Assembly (NCBI RefSeq): GCF_016785085.1
Contig: NZ_JAENHO010000018.1
Location: 124,001-188,000, forward strand
Length of the DNA stretch: 64,000 nt
Source of the DNA: Paractinoplanes lichenicola
GTDB taxonomy: Bacteria; Actinomycetota; Actinomycetes; Mycobacteriales; Micromonosporaceae
Direction: 5' to 3'
Positions within the stretch are counted from its first letter, which is position 1. Each line of letters opens with the position of its first letter. The notes beneath the pieces were generated by a model. That model did not search any database, was not told the DNA's origin, and saw only the letters and a program-made list of their open reading frames with translations. Below, in pieces: positions 35,203 through 44,063 of this stretch. Made by a program: the position numbers and the translations under genes.

Positions 35203-36405
35203 ATGGTTGGGGACCGGCAGCCAGCGAGCACGAGCTTGGATCACATCGGTGTCCGAGTTCGCCGTTGGCGGCTAAAGCGTAACCTCAGCCAGCGTGTGCT
35301 GGCTGACCTGGCTGGGCTGACGCAGGGGTACATCGCACAGATCGAGAGCGGACTGTCGCCGCTCGATAAGCGCAGCACGCAGCTTGTTCTCGCCAGGGCT
35401 CTGCAGGTGTCGCTAGCCGATCTGACCGGCCAGCCGTACGATCCCACGACCCTGGAGCACTCGGCAGCAACCCGTCATTTCCCGGCGCTTCGCGCAGCGA
35501 TGGCCGAGTTGTCGTTCGGTGTTACAGAGCCTGCAGAGGACCCGCCCGCCGATCTTGACGCGGCCATGGCAGAGGTGACTCAGCTGCACAACGCGTGCCG
35601 GTATGACGACCTCATGGCGCGATTGCCGGGGCTGATCTTGACGCTGGGAACTGACCGCGAGAACCCGGTGATGGCCCGTCGGCTCGTGTGGGTCATGTAT
35701 GCGGCGACTTTCGCGGCCAAGTACCTGGGCCACGCTGACTTGGCGATGCTCGCCGCGCAGGAGTGCCGCGCGACGGCCTTGGCGGTGTCAGATGAACCGG
35801 AATGGCTCGGCATGGCGGAGTTCGCCATCGTCCACACCGTGCCGTCGGAGGCTCGTTCGCTCCCCTTGCGGCGGGCAGCCCAGGCGATCGACCGCCTGGA
35901 CTTCGCCGCGGGCCACCGTCGCGCTGGGCAGGTCTACGGGATGCTCCACCTCAGTTCGGCAATGCTGTCCGCCGTAGACGGCAACGGCGAACGCAGTCGT
36001 GACCATCTCCAACAGGCAGCAACAACGGCTGCCCGTCTGGGAGAAGGCAACTTCGGTCAGCTGTGGTTCGGGCCGACCAACGTCGGCATCTGGCGGTACG
36101 GCGTTCTCGCTGAACTCAACGAAGGTGGCGCGGCAGTCTCCTTGCCGCCCATGGACGTCTCGCTGATCGGCTCCTCCAACCGGCAGGCGACGATGTACGC
36201 CGACCTCGGCCGCTGCTTAGCTCAAACGCGGAAGCATGACCTGGAAGCGCAGACTGCGCTCCTGAGGGCCGAGGAGATTGCGCCCCAGCGAATCCGGCTG
36301 TCGCCGCTGGTCCGGGAGACAGTCGGGTCGATGCTTCGACGTGCACGTCGTTCGGCCGGCGGCCGAGAGCTCCAAGCACTGGCCGCGCGCATCGATTCGG
36401 CGTGA
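35203..36405 (+). CDS. XRE-family regulator with helical-repeat C-terminal domain
   Basis: A 400-residue protein. An XRE helix-turn-helix lies at residues ~15-70 (RVRRWRLKRNLSQRVLADLA, TQGYIAQIESGLSPLDKRS). The rest is a long helical domain of the kind seen in TPR-bearing actinomycete regulators: VTQLHNACRYDDLMARLPGL, AKYLGHADLAMLAAQECRAT, AQAIDRLDFAAGHRRAGQVYG, LAQTRKHDLEAQTALLRAEE. It probably senses a peptide or metabolite and controls itself and the divergent flavoprotein. ATG 35203 was chosen; the transcript may be nearly leaderless. Confidence 0.85.
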   Translation: MVGDRQPASTSLDHIGVRVRRWRLKRNLSQRVLADLAGLTQGYIAQIESGLSPLDKRSTQLVLARALQVSLADLTGQPYDPTTLEHSAATRHFPALRAAMAELSFGVTEPAEDPPADLDAAMAEVTQLHNACRYDDLMARLPGLILTLGTDRENPVMARRLVWVMYAATFAAKYLGHADLAMLAAQECRATALAVSDEPEWLGMAEFAIVHTVPSEARSLPLRRAAQAIDRLDFAAGHRRAGQVYGMLHLSSAMLSAVDGNGERSRDHLQQAATTAARLGEGNFGQLWFGPTNVGIWRYGVLAELNEGGAAVSLPPMDVSLIGSSNRQATMYADLGRCLAQTRKHDLEAQTALLRAEEIAPQRIRLSPLVRETVGSMLRRARRSAGGRELQALAARIDSA

Positions 36406-36714
36406 TTAGAGCGGCTAATACTTTCGGCGTTGCGAGACCCTAGCGTCACACCCGTTGGCGGGAATTGATACTTCCCACTGCGATGACGGGAGGGCTCATG
36501 CAGGACTGCGGGCGTCGATCCACACCAACGGCGAGCGGGCGGTATGACCGGTTGCGAACTGGTGCTGCCGCGAGTGCGCCGGCTGGCCTCGCCATGCTCC
36601 CCGACCATCTCGGTTGAGTAGTTCCTCATGGTTGGTCAAGGGGTTTCGGTCGCTCTGCGCGACGCGATTTCCTGCCGTCAGTTCGGTCCTGATTCGAGTT
36701 GAGGTGATAGGTGC
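36406..36714. other. Gap before the GPP34 gene
   Basis: No secure gene. A 39-codon ORF at 36498-36617 (MQDCGRRSTPTASGRYDRLR...) has GGGAGGG three bases before its ATG and could be expressed, but nothing else supports it. Confidence 0.3.
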
Positions 36715-37497
36715 ATGGATCCCCAGACCGCGTATCGCCATGATCGGCAATTGGCTGGCAATGGTGATTTTCCGATGGTGCAAGAACGTTTCAATGACCG
36801 AAGCGCGGTTCGCGGACGGCGACGAGATTTGACGCTGTCACGCGGGGATTCGAGCGGTGGCGGTCGTCATTGGCAGTTGCTGGGTGATGACCTGTTCCGG
36901 ATGGTGCACCGCAGCAGCGACGGTGCCTGCCTGCTGGACGAGCGCATGGCCGGTTTCGCGATGGCGGCCGCGCTGCTCGGCGAGCTGACTGTGGCCGGGC
37001 GTCTGACGGTGAACGCCGGCTTGGTACACGTCTTGGACCAGCGCGCGCCTGCCGATGTTGTGGCGCACAGCGTGCTGGATCAGGTTGTTAGGGAGCGGGC
37101 TGAACACCCTGTCCGTACTTGGCTGGTCTATCTGGGTGACAGTGCCTACGTAGAGGTGGCCGGTCGGATGGCCCGTGCCGGCCACGTCGAGAAGCAACTG
37201 TCGCGGCGCTGGTGGAACCGGAAGATGCGGTATGTGCCGACGGACATGAACGCGGCTGGATGGCCGTGGGCACGGCTGACCGATGCGTTGCGGCGTAGCG
37301 AGCCGCTGCAGATGTTCGATCTGTTGCTCGGTGGGCTGGCTGTCGCCACGGACCTGCATTGCAGCGCGCTGGTCGGTGACGCCGGCCCCTTCGCCTCCGC
37401 GATCAGCTCGCAGTTGAAGGCTGCACCGGCCCCGGTCCGTGAGTTGGTCGCTCTGACCCGGGCGGCCGCGGGCGACGCCGTGATCACCCGAACCTGA
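36715..37497 (+). CDS. GPP34 (GOLPH3/VPS74-like) family protein
   Basis: A 260-residue cytoplasmic, peripheral-membrane-type protein. The GPP34 domain begins near residue 52: HWQLLGDDLFRMVHRSSDGA, LDERMAGFAMAAALLGELTVAG, RTWLVYLGDSAYVEVAGRM and LGGLAVATDLHCSALVG. Eukaryotic relatives bind phosphoinositides and glycosyltransferases; actinobacterial members are common but uncharacterised. ATG 36715 has GAGGTG eight bases upstream; the first 45 residues are not conserved-looking, so an inner start (36775) is possible. It precedes the permease operon by 82 bp on the same strand. Confidence 0.8.
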   Translation: MDPQTAYRHDRQLAGNGDFPMVQERFNDRSAVRGRRRDLTLSRGDSSGGGRHWQLLGDDLFRMVHRSSDGACLLDERMAGFAMAAALLGELTVAGRLTVNAGLVHVLDQRAPADVVAHSVLDQVVRERAEHPVRTWLVYLGDSAYVEVAGRMARAGHVEKQLSRRWWNRKMRYVPTDMNAAGWPWARLTDALRRSEPLQMFDLLLGGLAVATDLHCSALVGDAGPFASAISSQLKAAPAPVRELVALTRAAAGDAVITRT

Positions 37498-37579
37498 CAC
37501 ACCCACTCTTCCAAATTCATTCCTAACGGCATATGCCAGATCTAAATCTCTTCTTCTCCGGTCGATTTGGAGTACTTCC

Positions 37580-39088
37580 GTGATGTCCTATCCCTCGCGA
37601 CATGCACCGGCCAGCCCGATGGCTGCAGCCCTGGCACGTGCCCGGCTCGGAGTGTGGCCGCTGGTATGGATCGTGATGGCCGCCGCAGCCCCGCTGACAG
37701 TGGTGGCCGGGGGCGCCACTGCCGGCTTCGCAGTTACCGGCCTGACCGGTATCCCGCTGGGATATGTGGTGGTCGCGGTGATCCTGGCGGTCTTTGCGGT
37801 CGGCTACGTCGCGATGTCGCGCACGATCGTGAACGCGGGAGCGTTCTACACCTACGTCACCCGCGGTCTGGGGAAACCCGCCGGGGTCAGCGCCTCCTTC
37901 GTCGCTGTCGTCGCCTACAACGTGATGCAGACCGGCCTGTACGGCGGGTTCGGGGTTGCCGCCCACGACTTCGCCGCAGCTCATCTGGATCTGTCGGCGC
38001 CGTGGTGGACATGGGCTCTCATGTCGTGGGCGCTGATCGGTTTCCTGGGCGGGCGGCGCATCGATCTCAACGGCCGGGTCCTAGCGGTGCTCCTGATCGC
38101 CGAGATCTGTGTCGCGATCATCCTCGCCATGGTTCAGGTCGCGCACCCGGCCGACGGGCTCGTCTCGTTCACCACCCTGTCACCGGGCAACCTGTTCACC
38201 GCCGGGCTGGGCGCCGCGCTGGCCACCGCGATCGCGGGGTTCGTCGGGTTCGAGGGCACGGCGGTGTTCAGCGAGGAATCCAAGGACCCGCAGAAGACCG
38301 TCGCCCGCGCCACCTACCTCGCCCTCGCGATCATCGGCGTGCTGTACGCGTTCTGCGCGTGGGCGATGTCAGTGGCCACCGGCCCGGACCAGATCGTCGA
38401 CAAAGCCACCACAGACGGCTCACAGCTCATCTTCAACCTGGCCGGACCCTACGTTCCCTCCGCGGTAGTCACACTCGGGCAGCTGCTGTTCGTCACCAGC
38501 TTGTTCGCCGCGTTACTGGCGTTCCACAACACCGCCGCCCGCTACTTCTATGCCCTCGGCCGCGAAGGTGTCCTGCCGGCGGGGCTGGGCCGTACGAGCC
38601 CGAAGACCCGCGCCCCGATCGCCGGATCGCTGCTGCAAACCCTGATCGGTGCGTCGGTCATCGCCGTGTTCGTGGTCAACGGCTGGGATCCGTTCACGCA
38701 AATGTTCTTCTGGCTGACCGTACTCGGCGGAGTCGGTGTGCTGATCCTGATGACCGCCACCTCGGTCGCCGTGTGCGCCTACTTCGCCCGGCCCGCCCAC
38801 CGTGACGGCGTGAACATCAGCCGCGGCATCCTCGCACCCGCCTTCGCCGCACTCGCACTGGGCGCCGTACTGGTGGTGACGCTGGGCCAGATGCCGACCC
38901 TGCTGGGCGTGGACCCAGCCTCACCACTGCGCTGGCAACTACCCGCGATCTTCGCCGTGGCCGCCGTGCTGGGCGTGAGTTGGGCACTGATCCTCAGACA
39001 GCGTCGCCCGCAGGTGTATGAAGTGATCGGGCTCGGCGCCAACAGCGCCGCCGCCGAGCAGGCCAAACCGGTCTCGGCAGGCCGGTGA
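37580..39088 (+). CDS. APC-superfamily amino-acid permease
   Basis: A 502-residue inner-membrane transporter with 12 predicted helices. The first contains GVWPLVWIVMAAAAPLTVVAGG (APC unwound region GxxAPxxV type), then YVTRGLGKPAGVSASFVAV, TAIAGFVGFEGTAVFSEESKD (the conserved amphipathic FEGxxxxSEExKxP motif of the APC family) and YFYALGREGVLPAGLGRTS. Likely imports an amino acid or related amine. It heads a tight operon with the GNAT, methyltransferase and MurC-like genes (next start overlaps as GTGA), so its substrate may feed that pathway. GTG 37580 has GGAG seven bases upstream. Confidence 0.92.
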   Translation: MMSYPSRHAPASPMAAALARARLGVWPLVWIVMAAAAPLTVVAGGATAGFAVTGLTGIPLGYVVVAVILAVFAVGYVAMSRTIVNAGAFYTYVTRGLGKPAGVSASFVAVVAYNVMQTGLYGGFGVAAHDFAAAHLDLSAPWWTWALMSWALIGFLGGRRIDLNGRVLAVLLIAEICVAIILAMVQVAHPADGLVSFTTLSPGNLFTAGLGAALATAIAGFVGFEGTAVFSEESKDPQKTVARATYLALAIIGVLYAFCAWAMSVATGPDQIVDKATTDGSQLIFNLAGPYVPSAVVTLGQLLFVTSLFAALLAFHNTAARYFYALGREGVLPAGLGRTSPKTRAPIAGSLLQTLIGASVIAVFVVNGWDPFTQMFFWLTVLGGVGVLILMTATSVAVCAYFARPAHRDGVNISRGILAPAFAALALGAVLVVTLGQMPTLLGVDPASPLRWQLPAIFAVAAVLGVSWALILRQRRPQVYEVIGLGANSAAAEQAKPVSAGR

Positions 39089-39783
39089 CCACCATGACCG
39101 TCTCGAACGCCACCATACGTTCCGCCGTCCGCGACGACGCCATAGCGATCGCCGACGTGCTCACCACAGCTTTCCTGTACGGCGACCTCGCCACCTGGCT
39201 CATCCCGCACCCCGACACCCGGGCACGGGTCTACCGCCCGTACTTCGCTCTGCTCACCGAGCAAGCCCTGGACCACGGCCAGATCGACATCACCTACGAC
39301 CCCGACGTGGGCGTCACCGCGGTCGCCCTCTGGTACCCGATCGCGGACAGACCCGTTCCTGCACCAGATGGCTATCAAACCCGCCTCGCCCAGATCACCG
39401 GTGAGTACCTGCACCGCTTCACCGCCCTCGACCAGGCAACACACCGTCACCACCCCTACACCGATTGGCACCACTACCTCGGACATCTCGCGGTCCGCCC
39501 CGACTTTCAACGCCGAGGTCTGGGCGGCGGCCTGCTGCGCCATCACCACCGTGAACTCGATCGCACTGGCACTGCGGCGTACCTGGAGGCCACCGGCTCG
39601 GACAACAGCCGCCTGTACGCGCAGTTCGGCTACCAACCCTGCGCCACCTACCACGTCACTCCCGCCGGCCCAGCCCTGTTCCCGATGTGGCGGCCTGCCC
39701 GGCTCGCGACGCCACAGCGCCACAAAGCCGGCCGATCTGAAGCGACGACTCCCTTTGCACAGCAGCCGTCCAGGCCAACCTGA
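39085..39783 (+). CDS. GNAT-family N-acetyltransferase
   Basis: A 232-residue acetyl-CoA-dependent transferase: TIRSAVRDDAIAIADVLTTA at the N terminus, HHYLGHLAVRPDFQRRGLGGGLL with the QRRGLGGGL acetyl-CoA loop near residue 148, and AYLEATGSDNSRLYAQFGYQ. The acceptor is unknown. GTG 39085 overlaps the permease stop; an inner ATG at 39094 is an alternative. The last 30 residues (RHKAGRSEATTPFAQQ) look like an unstructured tail. Operon position suggests it modifies a small molecule handled by the permease or the ligases. Confidence 0.87.
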   Translation: MTTMTVSNATIRSAVRDDAIAIADVLTTAFLYGDLATWLIPHPDTRARVYRPYFALLTEQALDHGQIDITYDPDVGVTAVALWYPIADRPVPAPDGYQTRLAQITGEYLHRFTALDQATHRHHPYTDWHHYLGHLAVRPDFQRRGLGGGLLRHHHRELDRTGTAAYLEATGSDNSRLYAQFGYQPCATYHVTPAGPALFPMWRPARLATPQRHKAGRSEATTPFAQQPSRPT

Positions 39784-39804
39784 GCTGTTCGAGACGAAGC
39801 CATC

Positions 39805-40797
39805 ATGACCGCACCGGATTCGAAAGTTCCCACCGTGACCCCCGACCAGGCGCCGCCCGAGGCGGAAATCAAGCGGTTCGACCCGACCCAGGCGACACCC
39901 GCACGCCGCTACAACGCTCTGCTCGGCGGCAAAGACAACTTCGCTGCTGATCGCGTCGCCGCCTCCGGCATCCGCAATGCCTTCCCGGACGCGCACATCG
40001 CCGCTGCGGAGAACCGCCGGTTCGTCTTGCGGATGGTGCGTCACCTCGCCCACGACCACGGTGTCCGGCAGTTCCTCGACCTCGGCTGCGGTCTGCCCGC
40101 CCGCGTCGACGTGCACGATGTTGCCCAAGAAGTGCATCCCGACGCCCGGATCGTCTACGTGGACAACGATCCCCTGGTCGCCGTCCATGCTCGAGCACTC
40201 ATGCAAGGCGGCCCCCAAGGCCGTACCGAGTTTCTGGTCGGCGACCTATGCGAGCCGGACTCGATCCTCGCGCACCCCGCTCTACGGGCCACCTTCGACC
40301 CCGGCGAGCCGGTCGCCGTTCTGGTCATGGCGGTACTGCACTTCATCCCTGACACCGCGCAGCCCCACATAGCGATCCACACCCTTCTGGAGGGGTTACC
40401 GGCCGCAAGCTACCTGGCCATCTCCCACGGCACCGCCGAGCTGCTCCCCACTGCGATCCGGGACCAACTGCGGGTTGTTGCCAAGGATGCCGCTCAAGGA
40501 ACGCTCGTTTCCCGCACTCGCGAACAGGTTGCCGCGTTCGCCGATGGGCTCGACCTGATAGGGCCTGGTGTCACTCCGATCGTGGACTGGCTGCCCGATC
40601 TCGATCCACAGCCGACCAGCACACCCGAACAAGCACCCTGCTACGGGCTACTCGCGCGCACCTCGGCTGAGGCCGTCAGCTCCGCGTGCCCCGCAGCACA
40701 GCGAGTTCGCGCATGCGCTTTCCCCACCGCCATGTCAAAAGTTGGACGATCACCGGCCATCGCGCCGGCCGTCGATAAATCCCATCCGGTTCCATGA
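39805..40797 (+). CDS. SAM-dependent methyltransferase (DUF574 type)
   Basis: A 330-residue protein of the actinobacterial Methyltransf_19/DUF574 family. RYNALLGGKDNFAADRVAA is the family's N-terminal signature; RQFLDLGCGLPARVDVHDVA is the SAM loop, RIVYVDNDPLVAVHARAL the acidic motif II, and VLVMAVLHFIP motif IV. The C-terminal 50 residues are extra and unconserved-looking. Targets of this family are mostly unknown. It starts 21 bp after the GNAT gene with a weak GACGAAG site and is followed by the MurC-like gene after 12 bp. Confidence 0.88.
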   Translation: MTAPDSKVPTVTPDQAPPEAEIKRFDPTQATPARRYNALLGGKDNFAADRVAASGIRNAFPDAHIAAAENRRFVLRMVRHLAHDHGVRQFLDLGCGLPARVDVHDVAQEVHPDARIVYVDNDPLVAVHARALMQGGPQGRTEFLVGDLCEPDSILAHPALRATFDPGEPVAVLVMAVLHFIPDTAQPHIAIHTLLEGLPAASYLAISHGTAELLPTAIRDQLRVVAKDAAQGTLVSRTREQVAAFADGLDLIGPGVTPIVDWLPDLDPQPTSTPEQAPCYGLLARTSAEAVSSACPAAQRVRACAFPTAMSKVGRSPAIAPAVDKSHPVP

Positions 40798-40809
40798 GAG
40801 GACAAGGCA

Positions 40810-42249
40810 ATGGGTGACACTGTCACTGCCAATCCGACCCTCAATGCGTACGCCGGTCCCATCGATCTGAGCCGTCCTCATTTCGTCGGGGTCGGCGGGT
40901 CGGCGATGTCCGGTCTGGCGCAGCTGTGTGCGGCCCGGGGCTCCGACGTCAGCGGCACCGATGCCGTCGACTCGCCCCGGCTGTCGGCGCTGCGGGAGGC
41001 CGGCTGCTCGGTGAAGGTCGGGCATGATGCGGCCGCGATCGACGGCGCGTCCTGCGTGATTTACACGTCGGTTGCGGGCGAAGCCCCGGAGACCGCGGCG
41101 GCGCGCCAGCGGGGCATCCCTGTCGTGCACCGCATGCAAGTCGTTCAACATCTCGCGCACGGCCGGGAGTTGGTGGCGGTCGCGGGCACGCACGGCAAGT
41201 CCACCACCACAGGCATGCTCGTGGCAGCGCTGCGTCAACTCGGGCAGGATCCGTCGTTCCTGGTGGGGGCGGACCTGACCGAGCCGGGTACGGGCACGCA
41301 CAGCGGCGGCGGGGACCTGTTCGTGGCGGAGGCCGACGAGTCCGACCGGGCGTTCCATTTCCTGACTCCGGCGGCGGCCGTGGTGACCACGATCGCTTTC
41401 GACCATCCGGAGAACTACACCGGCCTCGACGACCACATCGACGCCTACCTCCGGTTCGCCAGCGGGATCCGCGCCGTGGGTGTGCTGGTCGTCAACGCGG
41501 ACGACCAGGGCTGCCGGGACTTGACGCGCCGGGTACGGGTGCTGCGCCCGGACCTGCGGGTGGTCACGTTCGGCCGGTCCGCGACGGCCGCGGTGCGGTT
41601 GGAGAACATCAGCCGCCAGGGCTGGAGCAGCCAGGTCACCGTGGCGGTCGCCGATGCGGGCCGGTGCGTGATCCGGCTGGCCAGCCCGTCGGCGCAGCAC
41701 GCCCAGGATGCGGTCGCCGCGCTGGCGCTGCTGGTCGCGCTCGGCCACCCGCCGGTGTCGGCCGCCGAGGCGGTCTCGGCGTTCGCCGGGGTCCGTCGCC
41801 GGTTCACCCGCGTCGGTCAGATGGCCGGGGTCACGGTGATCGACTGCCACGCCGACCACCACAACGAGATCGCCGCCGACCTGTCCTCCGCCCGCGCGGT
41901 GGCCGGGGACGGACGGGTGATCGCGGTGGTGCAACCGTCCGGCTACGCCCGCGTGCAGGTCTTCGGCGCGGACATCGGTGCAGCCCTCGCAGCCGGCGCC
42001 GACTGCACGATCATGCTCGACGTCGCCGGCGCGGCACCGATCGCCGGGGTCACCCGTTCGATCGTCGGTGACGCCGTGATCATGGCCGGGGCCAGCGTAC
42101 GGTTCGCCACGCACGAACAGGTACCTGCTCTGGTCTCGGCCATGGCCGGTCCGGGCGACGTGGTGGTCCTGCTCGGTGTCGGCAATGTCGGCACGCTCGC
42201 TGCTCCGATCATTGCCGCGGTGGGCGCGACCGTCGAGGTGCCCGTCTAG
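40810..42249 (+). CDS. MurC-like ligase paralogue with altered substrate motifs
   Basis: A 479-residue ATP-dependent ligase of the Mur fold. N-terminal domain: HFVGVGGSAMSGLAQLCAARG. Central domain: VAVAGTHGKSTTTGMLVAAL (P-loop, GKSTT instead of GKTTT), FVAEADESDRAFHFL and TIAFDHPENYTGL. Against MurC it lacks the HN-x-x-N ADP/acceptor motif (here SPSAQHAQDAVAAL), the DDY-x-HHPTE motif reads DCHADHHNE, and the PHR(F/Y)TRT motif is replaced by QPSGYARV. These losses suggest a substrate other than UDP-MurNAc plus L-Ala, perhaps still an amide ligation. Last gene of the permease operon; it faces a MurF-like gene. Confidence 0.83.
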   Translation: MGDTVTANPTLNAYAGPIDLSRPHFVGVGGSAMSGLAQLCAARGSDVSGTDAVDSPRLSALREAGCSVKVGHDAAAIDGASCVIYTSVAGEAPETAAARQRGIPVVHRMQVVQHLAHGRELVAVAGTHGKSTTTGMLVAALRQLGQDPSFLVGADLTEPGTGTHSGGGDLFVAEADESDRAFHFLTPAAAVVTTIAFDHPENYTGLDDHIDAYLRFASGIRAVGVLVVNADDQGCRDLTRRVRVLRPDLRVVTFGRSATAAVRLENISRQGWSSQVTVAVADAGRCVIRLASPSAQHAQDAVAALALLVALGHPPVSAAEAVSAFAGVRRRFTRVGQMAGVTVIDCHADHHNEIAADLSSARAVAGDGRVIAVVQPSGYARVQVFGADIGAALAAGADCTIMLDVAGAAPIAGVTRSIVGDAVIMAGASVRFATHEQVPALVSAMAGPGDVVVLLGVGNVGTLAAPIIAAVGATVEVPV

Positions 42250-42328
42250 AAGATTTGTCCGTCGTGTACGGAGGTCAGCAGGGGGCGCCGAAACTGGCGT
42301 CCCCTGCTTTGTCTCGTCGCCGGATCGG

Positions 42329-43714
42329 CTACCGGGATACCCCGGCAGCCAGGTCATCAGCGACCGGCATCAGTCCTACAGCGTTGGACGCCTTGAACAG
42401 CACCACCTCACCCGGCCGTACGTGTTGGGCAACCAGCTCGGCCGCCGCGTCCTTGTCGGCCGCGTGCACCACAGCGACCCCCGCCTCGGCCGTGGCCGCT
42501 CCCAGCCGTACGGCATCTTCGTTACCTACCGTGATCAGCAGGGCAGGCCGTAGTTTGCCGACGGCCCGGCCGACTTCGATGTGGTCGTCGGCGGAGGTGT
42601 CACCCAGCTCGTTCATCTGCCCCAGCACGACCACCATGCGCCGCCCGGCGGCGATGGTCTGCAACGACTTCAGCGCGGCGATCACCGATACCGGGCTGGC
42701 GTTGTAGGCGTCGTTGATGACCGTCACCCCGGCCGGGTTCTCGGACACCTGCATCCGGCCCTGCGACACCGGCTCAGCGTCGTTGAGTGCCTGTGCCACC
42801 AGCGGGAGATCATCGGTGAAGTGCAACGCTGCCGCAGCCGTGGCCAGGGCGTTGGAGACCAGGTGCTCGCCGTGCAGGCGCAGACTCACCCGGGCCGTAC
42901 CGTGCGGAGTGACCAGCGTGAAGGCCGGTCTGCCGGCTGCGTCCACGCTGACGTCCTCGGCCCGTACGGTCGCCTGTGGGCTGCGGCCGAACGTGACGAC
43001 CCGCGCGACGGTCCGGGCCGCCATCGCCGCAACCATCGGGTCGTCGGCGTTGAGAACAGCCGTCCCATCAGCGGGCAAAGACTCGACCAGCTCGCCCTTG
43101 GCTTGAGCGATAGCTTCACGGCTGCCGAACTCGCCCAGATGCGCGGTGCCGACGCTCAGCACGACACCGACCTGTGGACGCACCACGGAGGTGAGGTAAG
43201 CGATGTCTCCGACGTGCCGGGCGCCCATCTCGAGGACGAGGAATCGTGCGTCCGGGGTCAAGCGGGAGACGTTCTCCGGCATGCCGACCTCGCTGTTGCG
43301 ATTGCCGGGCGGCGCGGTGGTGGGACCGAACTGGGAGAGCACCTGACCGACGAGGTCCTTGGTGGTGGTCTTACCAACCGAACCGGTGATGCCGACGACG
43401 CCGAGCCCGGGAAGCCTGCGTACGAGGGCTTTTGCGAGCCGCCCGTAAGCAGCTTGCACGTCGGAGACCACGATCGCCGGTACGCCGAGCGGACGCGCGG
43501 CCAGAACCGCGACGGCACCAGCCTCGATCGCCTGATCGGCGAAGTCGTGCCCGTCGACACGCGCCCCAGCCAACGCCACGAACAGGCTGCCCAGCTCAAC
43601 ATGCCGCGAGTCGAAAGTGACCAGCCCGGTCACAAGCGTGTCCGAGGAACCGTCGTGCAAGGTCCCACTAACGTCGGCCGCAAGCTCGGCCAGAGTCAAA
43701 GGCAACACCGACAA
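42329..43714 (-). CDS. MurF-like ligase
   Basis: A 461-residue Mur ligase close to MurF, which adds D-Ala-D-Ala to UDP-MurNAc-tripeptide. Motifs: GLVTFDSRHVELGSLFVALAG, VVGITGSVGKTTTKDLVGQV (P-loop), GNRNSEVGMPENVS, FLVLEMGARHVGDIAYL, LHGEHLVSNALATAAAAL and VINDAYNASPVSVIAALKSL. The usual K(A/G)SR near the end is KASNAVGL, so one Arg is missing. Start is TTG 43714 or GTG 43708; both are weak. It converges on the MurC-like gene 80 bp away and lies alone on its strand. A second MurF beyond the housekeeping copy may alter cell-wall precursors or serve another ligation. Confidence 0.88.
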   Translation of the reverse strand: MSVLPLTLAELAADVSGTLHDGSSDTLVTGLVTFDSRHVELGSLFVALAGARVDGHDFADQAIEAGAVAVLAARPLGVPAIVVSDVQAAYGRLAKALVRRLPGLGVVGITGSVGKTTTKDLVGQVLSQFGPTTAPPGNRNSEVGMPENVSRLTPDARFLVLEMGARHVGDIAYLTSVVRPQVGVVLSVGTAHLGEFGSREAIAQAKGELVESLPADGTAVLNADDPMVAAMAARTVARVVTFGRSPQATVRAEDVSVDAAGRPAFTLVTPHGTARVSLRLHGEHLVSNALATAAAALHFTDDLPLVAQALNDAEPVSQGRMQVSENPAGVTVINDAYNASPVSVIAALKSLQTIAAGRRMVVVLGQMNELGDTSADDHIEVGRAVGKLRPALLITVGNEDAVRLGAATAEAGVAVVHAADKDAAAELVAQHVRPGEVVLFKASNAVGLMPVADDLAAGVSR

Positions 43715-44063
43715 ACCCTATCGTTCCGGCGGCTGCTCGCTACGCGCCCGGCACCACCGACCATGGCAACGTTAACCGGCTCGCCAGATGGCCGGCACAA
43801 CCAGCACGCTCCACCCAACCCATTTCGGGTCGCGGCGGGCGGATCGAAACCGCGATCGTTGACACCGAAGTCGCGCTGCTCCGGCTTTCGATCTGACGAT
43901 CCGTACGACTGATACACCCATATTTGTCATCGTCTTTTCGGTTGATCAGATGGACACCGGTGTTCGGGTAAGCGCTTTCCTGGCCGTATGTGTAGATGAG
44001 GTTTGATTGACGGTCGGCACGTCCGGCACCTCGGGCGTCAGGAGCGATGATCGGAGGCGAGGG
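43715..44063. other. Divergent promoter gap between MurF-like and replication-relaxation genes
   Basis: No gene seen. The segment 43913-43990 is AT-rich for this window and carries the likely promoters in both directions; TTG 44007 is an in-frame alternative start for the next gene but lacks its good ribosome site. Confidence 0.4.

Noticed and set aside
40810..43714. Housekeeping murC and murF
   Set aside because: They stand outside any division/cell-wall cluster, lie in an island, and the MurC-like protein lacks several near-invariant motifs.
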